A DNA stretch of 64,000 bases from Acidipila rosea (GTDB lineage Bacteria; Acidobacteriota; Terriglobia; Terriglobales; Acidobacteriaceae), in NCBI RefSeq assembly GCF_004339725.1, contig NZ_SMGK01000001.1:620001-684000 (forward strand). Direction: 5' to 3'. Under the pieces are notes generated by a model. It made no database searches, was not told the DNA's origin, and saw only the letters and a program-made list of their open reading frames with translations. Positions 9,601 through 15,915 of the stretch are shown here, piece after piece; the first letter of the stretch is position 1, and each line of letters begins with the position of its first letter. Made by a program: the position numbers and the translations under genes.

Positions 9601-9663
9601 GATAATTGCAGAAGCCAACCTGTGTCGTAGCCAGTTCACGTTCCGTCGCCAAAGAGCTGACAA
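6649..9663 (-). CDS. Membrane hybrid histidine kinase (TM-PAS-GAF-PAS-HisKA-HATPase-REC-REC)
   Basis: A 1004-residue sensor kinase. Two hydrophobic segments lie within residues 15-65, followed by a PAS region (about 95-210), a GAF domain (about 215-370), a second PAS (about 388-505), HisKA with the phospho-histidine in FVATVSHELRTPL near 520, and a HATPase with N box NLISNAIKF (near 637), G1 DSGRGIPP and G2 GGTGLGLAI. Two C-terminal receivers follow. The first (about 745-855) keeps the acceptor aspartate (IFLDLSLPG) but lacks the acidic pair and lysine. The second (about 870-985) keeps IVEDDPE and a lysine but has Asn in place of the acceptor (LINIAM). The start is TTG at 9663 with no clear ribosome binding site; GTG 9639 is possible. 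It heads the operon with the receiver and Hpt genes. The signal sensed is unknown. Confidence 0.93.
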   Translation of the reverse strand: MSALWRRNVNWLRHRLASAIIAALAFGGGVSIIVLRLFHAGVRAWQLDALLITAGALIATVVTARYESAGSNITPQPSDLVPVAPQPEGHDDPTLNYLPESLDNSAELMAILSLRGKYIRVSSTWQEQFGRDVHSFEELISFESAFPPEAQAEAAALFRRAKNSLGVECGSLQMRNKDGELTEFEASLSCIRGAGNASFIRCTFRDVTTQNRRARMLALQLKASQLVVESTEATEALLAVAEAMSDGLGWDFASIWTLDEAEETLGFRGAWVSPDWPCEEFLRETANSSFRRGDGLPGKTWSQGSPIWTGPEAEELSLQRRQAAIANSLMSGWAIPIRAGNKVIAVMEFFSHRRITENPEMVATVETICASLGQFIARSMQESRIHELYRQREVILNSVADGILCVDGLGRIDFANPAATRMLGTAASRLIGLHFHSLIHAPLSASCTRETCSIFDVLKPRNSATTKETFYRQDDTSFTVEFSLTPLMEHGVITGSVISFHDISERTALDQMKDEFVATVSHELRTPLTSIRGALGLLSAGLIGNVNEKAANLLRIAVFNSDRLVRLINDILDLERLESGRAPLILRAVSLKELVQQAIDALTPMGEASRISLEAHAAALEIEADPDRILQVITNLISNAIKFSPPDSMVKIIVDAVAGGIRLRVIDSGRGIPPDKLETIFDRFQQVDASDSRQKGGTGLGLAISRALIHQHHGRIWAECNAEKGATFTFFLPSNETHRQLKGEDTRKDSVLICSASASTRRAIVAGLENKGHQALEARDEQQAMALANTAKLGAIFLDLSLPGLNGWQTIHTLRSEGATHTVPIIMGSLLHSVKQHHMDDQWALAPINDLWRTETLVRALSNDKKMANILIVEDDPEISKIIASALNGRNIQATLVKTYQEAVKLCSTWQPDLTLINIAMRDDKLTIFRSLPRKCQYRQPVLLYSTADISGPERAQLHLHPSDFFAKATLHPQQVILFASSLLRLQQESMHLSEYQEATSAIL

Positions 9664-9881
9664 CGCTGACGACTGGAGAAAAATAAGAACGAAGCTTGCG
9701 TATAGTTTTAGTGTCTTACCGCTACCGGTAGTATAGATACATAGATGCTGGCTATCTAGCTCTTTCTTCTAGTACCGCTTTATTTCAGTACGGTTGAAGA
9801 CGCTAGCCAGATTCATGCCCGATCGATATGCGGAGTCAGGATTTCGTATGCAGTTGCAGAAGAAACTTCCTGAGGATGGGC

Positions 9882-10067
9882 TCAGCCGGCGCGCTGCGTA
9901 TTGCGAACCCGAATCGCGACCCCGCGTTCAAAAGGGATCAGGTTTGAGTTGATGTCTGAACGTTTGGCAGCTGTGGAGCTACGCCGTAGTGTAGACCGGT
10001 AGGCAAACCAGAACCATATAAATACGCCGAGATAAAAGAGGCCGATAATTTCTACAAAAAAGACCAC
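9882..10067 (-). CDS. Possible small single-span membrane protein, unrecognised
   Basis: A 61-codon ORF starting at GTG 10067, with GGAG seven bases upstream. Residues 3-24 form one strongly hydrophobic, aromatic-rich segment (VFFVEIIGLFYLGVFIWFW), followed by a basic, Ser/Thr-rich cytosolic-looking tail. The protein is not recognised. It sits alone between the kinase promoter side and the deoxyhypusine-synthase-like gene. The coding call rests on the ribosome binding site, the clean membrane segment followed by positive charge, and the absence of a better gene in this roughly 580-base interval; chance ORFs of this size do occur. Confidence 0.42.
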   Translation of the reverse strand: MVFFVEIIGLFYLGVFIWFWFAYRSTLRRSSTAAKRSDINSNLIPFERGVAIRVRNTQRAG

Positions 10068-10242
10068 AGCAGCTCTCCGGGGCTGGGGGGAGTCAACCAG
10101 TTTTTACAGATTGCAAATCGAATAGTACGCCTGCTCCGGGATCACTGACCAGCAGAATTTTTGATTGCAGAGGATAATTCGCGTTTCTACTTCTGTCGCC
10201 CGGGCTGGGGCTGTGTGGCAGCCCCAGCGCCGTTTGATGGGA

Positions 10243-11304
10243 TCAAGCGGTCACCGGCTCCAGCAGGCGTGACCACCGCCGCTCCCGGCGGTCCGCGTAA
10301 GCCCCTTTATGCCAGGCATATCCGGCAATCAGCGGTACAGCGATTGTGGCTTCGCTGTACACCATTTGTTCAAATGTGGTGTCAACTTTACCCCATGAAC
10401 TCGCCTCTTTCAACGTGCTTGAAGAAAGAGCTCCGTCTCGCACATCTGCCACCGTTACCTGGATTGCGTACTTGTGCATGGGTGCTTCCGTGCCCAGGAT
10501 GTCAGCAGCGACGACGATATCCTGCGCAAAGTTCTTCGGTACACCGCCGCCGATCATCAGCAACCCTGTAGTAGGGTTAGCGATCTTGAGCTGGGTCAGC
10601 TCGTAAAAGTCTTTTGCTGAGTCGATGGAAACTTTCGGCTTGCCTTGACGCGCATGCTGATGGGCTACGAGCCCGAAACCGGCTGAGCAGTCGCTAAATG
10701 CAGGACAGAAGATTGGGATGTCCTTCTCATAAGCGGCGAGCACAATCGAATCGGCCCCGCCCCTTGCCGGGGTCTTGCCTTCCTGTTCGAGATAGCCGCC
10801 CATTGCCCGAATGAACTCACGCGAGCTATAGGGTCTGGGTTCCAGAGCGTTGGCTATCTTTTCAGTCGTTTCATCACAGATGCGGAGCTCTTCTTCATCG
10901 ATCAGCGTGTCGTAGATGCGATCGATCATCAGTTCGCGAAGGGTCGCGTCTTCGGTGCCCTGCTTGTAGAGCTCGTCGGCGATCCAGTGTTTGAACCCGA
11001 GTGCTTCAAAGAAATCCTGATCCACGATGTTTGCGCCAGTCGAAACCACGGCATCGACCATGTTGTTACGGAGCAGATCAATAAAAACCTGCTTGAGTCC
11101 AGCGCTGATCAACGATCCGGCCAGACACAGAATAACTCCGCATTCCTGGTCGCGAAGCATTCGCTCATAGATAGAGGCGGCTCGCGCCAGATCCCGCGAG
11201 CTGTAAGCCATATGCTGCATAGCATCGACGAGCGCCGTGACGTTATGCTGCTTGATGTCGATGTGTTGAATGGGCTGCTTGAGAAGTTCCTGTTTCGTAG
11301 GCAT
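10243..11304 (-). CDS. Deoxyhypusine synthase-like family protein
   Basis: A 353-residue homologue of deoxyhypusine synthase, the NAD-dependent enzyme that transfers the aminobutyl group of spermidine to a lysine. The SSWGKV segment near the C-terminus matches the family motif SWGK, whose lysine forms the covalent intermediate. Other family landmarks are VVSTGANIVDQDFFEALGF and MIGGGVPKNFAQD. Bacteria lack eIF5A, so the acceptor differs; characterised bacterial relatives act as homospermidine synthases, while many remain untested. I chose ATG 11304 over GTG 11313. A TATTCT -10-like box at 11314-11319 lies only nine bases before this ATG, suggesting a very short leader. The gene is divergent from the nuclease gene and has no polyamine neighbour in view. 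Confidence 0.88.
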   Translation of the reverse strand: MPTKQELLKQPIQHIDIKQHNVTALVDAMQHMAYSSRDLARAASIYERMLRDQECGVILCLAGSLISAGLKQVFIDLLRNNMVDAVVSTGANIVDQDFFEALGFKHWIADELYKQGTEDATLRELMIDRIYDTLIDEEELRICDETTEKIANALEPRPYSSREFIRAMGGYLEQEGKTPARGGADSIVLAAYEKDIPIFCPAFSDCSAGFGLVAHQHARQGKPKVSIDSAKDFYELTQLKIANPTTGLLMIGGGVPKNFAQDIVVAADILGTEAPMHKYAIQVTVADVRDGALSSSTLKEASSWGKVDTTFEQMVYSEATIAVPLIAGYAWHKGAYADRRERRWSRLLEPVTA

Positions 11305-11401
11305 AACTATCACAGAATATCAAAGCTTACTGGCGCCTCCCCGTGCCATCTATGTGAATTTCAATAACCGATCTTTAACTAATCTGGATGCCTCTTCCGG
11401 G

Positions 11402-11407
11402 TATACT
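11402..11407 (+). promoter_or_regulatory. Candidate -10 box just upstream of the nuclease start
   Basis: TATACT lies seven bases before the ATG at 11415, so transcription would begin at or next to the start codon, giving a leaderless or nearly leaderless mRNA. No convincing -35 hexamer is visible at the usual spacing, so this is a weak call. Confidence 0.35.
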
Positions 11408-11414
11408 CGCGGGG

Positions 11415-12350
11415 ATGAGACACCTTTCCGCCGCCCGCCGTACGATTGCTGCGCTTGCAATGCTGTCGCTCTTCGCTCCTCCACCGTCTTTTGGCTGGGG
11501 CAGGGAAGGCCACCTCATGATCAACCGGCTGGCTGCTGAATCTCTGGCATCAACGCTGCCGGCGTTTATGCACACCCCTGCTGCGATTGATGAGATTGAA
11601 TATCTCGGGCCTGAGCCAGATCGCTGGCGTTCGCCTGCCGAGCCTGAATTGAACGCCGAACAGGCTCCGGATCACTTCATCGATCTTGAACTGGCAGACC
11701 TCATCGGGCCCCTCCCTCGGCGCCGCTACGACTATATTGCGGAGATTTATGCCGCCAGCTTGACCCACCCGCATCTGGCTGACCAGCTTCGCCCGGAACG
11801 GGTCGGCTTTCAGCCCTATATCGTCAGCGAAGTCTGGGAGCGTCTCAAATCAGCGATGCGCGACTATCGCGAACTCAGCGCAAAGCATGCCGACACCAGG
11901 CCTGTCGAGGCCGCTATCCTTTTCTATTCAGGATGGTTAGGCCATTATGTGGCGGACGGAGCGCAGCCCCTGCACGTTACTGTTAATTACAACGGCTGGG
12001 CGGAAAAGGAAAACCCGAACGGCTATACCACGGATCATAAAATCCACTCCCAGTTTGAAAGCGTCTATGTTGGCGCAAATATCAAGCCCAACCAGGTCAA
12101 ACCGCTGCTAACCACTGAGCACGCTGTTTCCGATGAGTGGACGGACTACTTGGCTTATCTGCGCCACTCGGCAACGCTTGTCGAGCGGGTCTACCAGTTG
12201 GATAAGGCGCACGGATTTGACGGCGCCGGCACGCCCGAGGCCAGGCAGTTTACTCAAGAGCGGCTTGCTGCGGGTGCCAGCATGCTGCGCGATATGATCG
12301 ACGCCGCCTGGGAGCAAAGTGCACAGCCCGTCCCCGACTGGCATGGATGA
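11415..12350 (+). CDS. Secreted S1/P1-type zinc nuclease (or zinc phospholipase C fold protein)
   Basis: A 311-residue secreted metal-dependent hydrolase of the S1/P1 nuclease and phospholipase C superfamily, which cleaves single-stranded nucleic acids or phosphate esters with three zinc ions. A signal peptide (RRTIAALAMLSLFAPPPSFG) ends directly before WGREGH; in this superfamily the mature N-terminal Trp is itself a zinc ligand, so the predicted cleavage fits catalysis. The histidine/aspartate ligands appear in GHLMINRLAA, APDHFIDLE and the block LGHYVADGAQPLHVT. I chose ATG 11415, which leads straight into the signal peptide; an upstream ATG at 11388 would add nine residues. The nuclease assignment is preferred on the WGREGH pattern. 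It is divergent from the deoxyhypusine-synthase-like gene. Confidence 0.85.
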   Translation: MRHLSAARRTIAALAMLSLFAPPPSFGWGREGHLMINRLAAESLASTLPAFMHTPAAIDEIEYLGPEPDRWRSPAEPELNAEQAPDHFIDLELADLIGPLPRRRYDYIAEIYAASLTHPHLADQLRPERVGFQPYIVSEVWERLKSAMRDYRELSAKHADTRPVEAAILFYSGWLGHYVADGAQPLHVTVNYNGWAEKENPNGYTTDHKIHSQFESVYVGANIKPNQVKPLLTTEHAVSDEWTDYLAYLRHSATLVERVYQLDKAHGFDGAGTPEARQFTQERLAAGASMLRDMIDAAWEQSAQPVPDWHG

Positions 12351-12355
12351 ACGCT

Positions 12356-12730
12356 TCACTCCTGAATCGCAGCCCGCGTTCCCTGATGGAAGACGATTTG
12401 CCACCTCGTATCCCGCAATACCCATATCGAGCACCGAAGAGCAACATCTACTTTGCCGGACGGCTCCTCCCGGCGGCTGGAATGGTAGGTGAGAAGCGCT
12501 GCACTCTCGGCGAGCCATTGCACCTGGAATTTGTCGGCCATAACTTCGGCCGCCGCTTCCGCTCCCAGGTCTGCGAGAATTTGGGCTTTGTTGAATACCC
12601 GTCCTGATGATCCGAATTCGACGAACTCGTCGGCAAGGAGTTCCCGCATTCTCCTTTCATCGTGCCGTATCTCCGGCCGCAAAAGTACCCTTTCCATCCG
12701 GACCAGTTCTTCGTCAGCATGAGTGTTCAT
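12356..12730 (-). CDS. SnoaL-like/DUF4440 family protein
   Basis: A 124-residue protein resembling the DUF4440/SnoaL-like alpha-beta barrel group. Typical traits are the N-terminal helical stretch (ELVRMERVLLRPEIRHDE), the segment LLADEFVEFGSSGRVFNKAQIL, and a closing strand pair SIWVLRDTRWQIVFHQGT. Members bind small ligands or have isomerase-like activity; the precise role is not known. I chose ATG 12730, since it overlaps the stop of the upstream SDR gene as ATGA and has AGGAG seven bases upstream, so the two proteins are translationally coupled. A longer in-frame ORF reaches 12820 but lies inside the SDR gene. The 3' end faces the nuclease gene six bases away. Confidence 0.82.
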   Translation of the reverse strand: MNTHADEELVRMERVLLRPEIRHDERRMRELLADEFVEFGSSGRVFNKAQILADLGAEAAAEVMADKFQVQWLAESAALLTYHSSRREEPSGKVDVALRCSIWVLRDTRWQIVFHQGTRAAIQE

Positions 12731-13464
12731 CCCGCACTCCTGGACCTTACCGTTGACAGGCCACCGTCCACCCCGATCACCTGCCCTGTCATCCACCCCT
12801 GCCGCGGGTCGAGCAGCCATGCAATGGCCGACGCCACATCTGCCGGCTCTCCAAACCGTCCCAGGGCATGCATGCTTAGTGAACCCTTGGCCACCGTTTC
12901 ATTGCCCGTGATCTTCTCCGTCAGCGGAGTCTTTATCAGCCCGGGCGCAACACAGTTGAATCGAAGGTTGCGATTGGCATAGCTGGCTGCAGCGGCTATC
13001 GCGAGCCCTTGAATTCCAGCTTTGGCGGCTGCAATCGCTTCGTGGCTCGCCATTCCGAGCCGTGCCGCCGCGCTTGAAACAAGCACAATGCTGGCATCCC
13101 GCTTGATCGACCGCGCTGCCCCTCGGACGGTTGCAAAGGCACTCTTTAGGTTGATCGCCAGCGTCGATTCCAGTTCATCGTCAGTCGTCAGATGCGCCGG
13201 CTTCAGCAGCAGGGACCCGAAGCAGTTCGCAATGCCGTGCAGCGTGCCCAGCTTCTCCGCGCCTAACGCGATGGCTGCCTCGACCTGGTTGCTGAGGGTT
13301 GCATCCGCAAGGGTTGACGCAGCGCCCAGCTCTTTCGCCAGGGCGCCGAGCCGCTCGCTATCCCGCCCCACCAGCATCAGACGGCTTCCCCTGGCGGCAA
13401 GTTGACGCGCCAACTCGCTGCCGATTCCGCCATAAGCTCCTAGAATCACATAGTTCTCTGCCAT
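12727..13464 (-). CDS. Atypical SDR family oxidoreductase lacking the catalytic tyrosine
   Basis: A 245-residue classical-length short-chain dehydrogenase/reductase resembling 3-oxoacyl-ACP reductases. The dinucleotide motif GAYGGIGSELA is near residue 9, and IVLVSSAAARLG carries the active-site serine. At the position of the usual YxxxK motif the sequence reads HEAIAAAKAG: the lysine is present, but the residue four before it is isoleucine instead of tyrosine. Spacing from the serine (13 residues) is normal, so this is a substitution and not misalignment. The C-terminal GWMTGQVIGVDGG is standard. Catalysis would need another acid or a different reaction. It is coupled by ATGA overlap to the DUF4440 protein, which may be a partner. 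Confidence 0.87.
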   Translation of the reverse strand: MAENYVILGAYGGIGSELARQLAARGSRLMLVGRDSERLGALAKELGAASTLADATLSNQVEAAIALGAEKLGTLHGIANCFGSLLLKPAHLTTDDELESTLAINLKSAFATVRGAARSIKRDASIVLVSSAAARLGMASHEAIAAAKAGIQGLAIAAAASYANRNLRFNCVAPGLIKTPLTEKITGNETVAKGSLSMHALGRFGEPADVASAIAWLLDPRQGWMTGQVIGVDGGLSTVRSRSAG

Positions 13465-13590
13465 CTATTTACCTCAATTGCTCTACTCTACCTTCGAGCG
13501 GAAGTTCATATCCCTCGCACTTTCGCTCCATCAAATGCTCGCGCAACCCACTGAAGAGAAAGGGGACACCATTCTTTGACTGTGCCTGCT

Positions 13591-13606
13591 GCCCCCGGTC
13601 GGGGGC
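13591..13606. other. GC-rich hairpin upstream of moaA
   Basis: GCCCCC, a four-base loop GGTC, then GGGGGC form a compact hairpin in the divergent interval between the SDR gene and moaA, about 54 bases before the moaA ATG. No T-run follows in either direction, so it is not a standard terminator. It could structure the moaA leader. I could not recognise a molybdenum cofactor riboswitch here. Confidence 0.35.
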
Positions 13607-13659
13607 GGTTTGGAGCTTCCTTTCATCTTCGGCATCCAATACAGTTGAAATAGACCTGA

Positions 13660-14715
13660 ATGATGGTTCCTGCATCCATTGCCGACTCGGGCGCTGCTTT
13701 CCAGACCGCACCCGCACACCTTCCGTCCCGGCTGATTGACAAGCATGGCCGCGCCATTACGGACCTGCGCGTCTCGATCACAGACCGTTGCAACTATAAG
13801 TGTGTTTACTGCCGTACAGGCAATGACGGCGCCCAGTATTCAGAGCTGCCCATCGCCGACTATCTCCGTATCGTGAAAGTCTTCCTGGCTTTAGGAATTG
13901 AAAAAATCCGCCTCACAGGCGGCGAGCCATTGTTGCGCCGCGGCCTGCTTGACCTGGTTAGCGAAATAGCGAAACTGCGCCGGCCCGATGTCCCCCTCGA
14001 CCTTGCTCTGACTACGAATGGCCATCTGCTTGAATCCTTGGCTCAGCCGCTCAAGGACGCAGGCTTGGATCGCATCACCGTCAGCATGGACGCTGTTGAT
14101 CCCGACATAATTGAGCGGATCACTCGCGTCCCCGGCAGTTTTCATCACGTTTTAGCTGGCATCCGCGCTGCACAGCGTGCAGGTTTGGGGCCGGTGAAGG
14201 TCAACTGTGTCTTGCTCCGCGGCTTTAACGAAGACCAGATTGTCAGCTTCGCCCGTTTCTCCCGCGACGAAGGCGTCATCGTTCGCTTCATTGAATTTAT
14301 GCCGCTTGAGGAAGATCGCTCCTGGACCCCGGCCTCTGTTGTCCCGCTGCGCGAGGTGGTGGAGCGTCTTGGCGAGTTTCGCCCAGTCGTATCTCTCAGC
14401 GCGAACACGCTAAGCGAAACCGCCCGCCGCTACACTTTCGACGATGGTATTGGAGAAATCGGCATTATTGCTCCGGTGTCCCAGGCCTTCTGCGGACATT
14501 GCAGCCGCATCCGGCTTACCTCCGATGGCAAATTGCGTACATGTCTCTTTTCCCAGTCCGAACATGATCTTTATGGCCTGATGCATAGAGGCGGGAGCGA
14601 CCAGGAAATGGCTGCTTTTATTCACGCAACTGTCGCCCAGAAAGAGGCCCGCCATCATATTGGAGAAGAAGGCTTCCTGAAACCCTCCCGCAGCATGGTT
14701 CATATTGGCGGTTAG
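13660..14715 (+). CDS. moaA: GTP 3',8-cyclase, molybdenum cofactor biosynthesis
   Basis: A 351-residue radical SAM enzyme that converts GTP to 3',8-cyclo-GTP, the first step of molybdopterin synthesis. The N-terminal radical SAM cluster is CNYKCVYC (CxxxCxxC) near residue 43, followed by IRLTGGEPLLRRGL. The second, GTP-binding cluster is in the C-terminal region FCGHCSRIRLTSDGKLRTCLF. The protein ends in the conserved Gly-Gly tail (MVHIGG) needed in MoaA. An N-terminal extension of about 25 residues before RLIDKHGR is not typical and may reflect a start slightly downstream. No other moa or moe gene is nearby, so the pathway is dispersed. Confidence 0.95.
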   Translation: MMVPASIADSGAAFQTAPAHLPSRLIDKHGRAITDLRVSITDRCNYKCVYCRTGNDGAQYSELPIADYLRIVKVFLALGIEKIRLTGGEPLLRRGLLDLVSEIAKLRRPDVPLDLALTTNGHLLESLAQPLKDAGLDRITVSMDAVDPDIIERITRVPGSFHHVLAGIRAAQRAGLGPVKVNCVLLRGFNEDQIVSFARFSRDEGVIVRFIEFMPLEEDRSWTPASVVPLREVVERLGEFRPVVSLSANTLSETARRYTFDDGIGEIGIIAPVSQAFCGHCSRIRLTSDGKLRTCLFSQSEHDLYGLMHRGGSDQEMAAFIHATVAQKEARHHIGEEGFLKPSRSMVHIGG

Positions 14716-14777
14716 CTCCAAATAAATGCTGCGCCGACTCTTGATAAATATGTCAAACTAAACAGCTAATTAATGCT

Positions 14778-15851
14778 ATGGCTGCAAGCTTGAACCAAGT
14801 CGATCAAAATTTGAAAGACCTCATGGTCTTTCATGATGTTGCGCGTGCTCTTACGTCTTCGCTTGATCTGGACACCATTCTCCGCTCCATCATGCAGCAG
14901 ATGGAGCTCTTCTTCCAGCCCGAGACCTGGTCGCTGCTCATCGTCGATGAGGCTCGCAATGATCTGTTTTATGCCGTGGCGGTCGGACACGCGGAGTCCG
15001 AACTGCGCGACATGCGCATACCCATGAGCGAGGGCTTTGCAGGATGGGTGGCCGATACCGGCGAAACCCTGATCGTGCCTGAGGCCAGCCTCGATCCACG
15101 CGCCACCTCGCTCCCGGAAAACCGTATCTCCTTTCAGGTCCGCTCCGCCCTCTGCCTCCCCATTCGATCGAGAATGCGCACCATAGGAGTGCTGCAGCTT
15201 TTCAACTGCCGTTTTGAGACTCTTACTCCCTATACCGTCTCGTTCCTGCATGTCCTCTGCGACTTCGCGGCCATTGCAATCGAGAACGCAAAGTCAGTAC
15301 AACGCATTCAGGAACTAACCATTACCGATGACTGCACCGGCATCTACAACGTCAGGCATCTTTACAGTCAGCTGGAGGCAGAATTAGCTCGCTCCCGCCG
15401 TTTTAATGTTCCTTTTAGCCTTATCTTCATCGACCTCGATCATTTCAAGCTCATCAACGACGAATATGGTCATCTCGCCGGCAGCCGCCTCCTGGCGGAG
15501 TTTGCACAGGCTCTGAAACTCACTGTCAGGAGAGTAGACATTGTGTTTCGCTATGGCGGGGATGAGTTCATGGTTCTTCTCCCCGAAACAACGAAAGAAG
15601 AGGCACGCGAGGCCGCTATCCGGCTTTACTCCGAAATGCGCGATAAGTCCTTCGACATAGGAGTCGGCTCCACGGTAAAGATCAAGTCCAGCTACGGCGT
15701 GGCAACCTTCCCTGAAGACGGGGCATTCATTCACGAGCTGATCCGTACCGCCGACTCCATGCTTTATATGGTTAAGGAGACGTCGCGGGATGGAGTCGCT
15801 GTCGCTGGCGAGGGCATTACTCATGCTTCCCCGTCCTTCCTCGTGCGTTAA
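14778..15851 (+). CDS. GAF-GGDEF diguanylate cyclase
   Basis: A 357-residue soluble protein predicted to make cyclic di-GMP. An N-terminal GAF domain (about residues 15-175) senses a ligand or redox state. The GGDEF domain (about 185-340) begins with TDDCTGIYNVRHL, keeps the metal/substrate segment FIDLDHFKLINDEYGH, and has an intact active site RYGGDEF. Five residues before it lies RRVD, an RxxD inhibitory site, so product inhibition is expected. No membrane segment or EAL domain is visible. It stands alone between moaA and a carboxylate-amine ligase, so its pathway is unknown; surface polysaccharide control is a common c-di-GMP role. Confidence 0.92.
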   Translation: MAASLNQVDQNLKDLMVFHDVARALTSSLDLDTILRSIMQQMELFFQPETWSLLIVDEARNDLFYAVAVGHAESELRDMRIPMSEGFAGWVADTGETLIVPEASLDPRATSLPENRISFQVRSALCLPIRSRMRTIGVLQLFNCRFETLTPYTVSFLHVLCDFAAIAIENAKSVQRIQELTITDDCTGIYNVRHLYSQLEAELARSRRFNVPFSLIFIDLDHFKLINDEYGHLAGSRLLAEFAQALKLTVRRVDIVFRYGGDEFMVLLPETTKEEAREAAIRLYSEMRDKSFDIGVGSTVKIKSSYGVATFPEDGAFIHELIRTADSMLYMVKETSRDGVAVAGEGITHASPSFLVR

Positions 15852-15915
15852 CACCCGAGCTTGCTTCGTCAACTCATTCGGAATACAACGGTACTCAGTT
15901 CAGAGGTGATCTGCG

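Noticed and set aside
12730-12820. Longer start for the DUF4440 protein
   Set aside because: It lies inside the SDR coding region; ATG 12730 has a ribosome binding site and an ATGA overlap.
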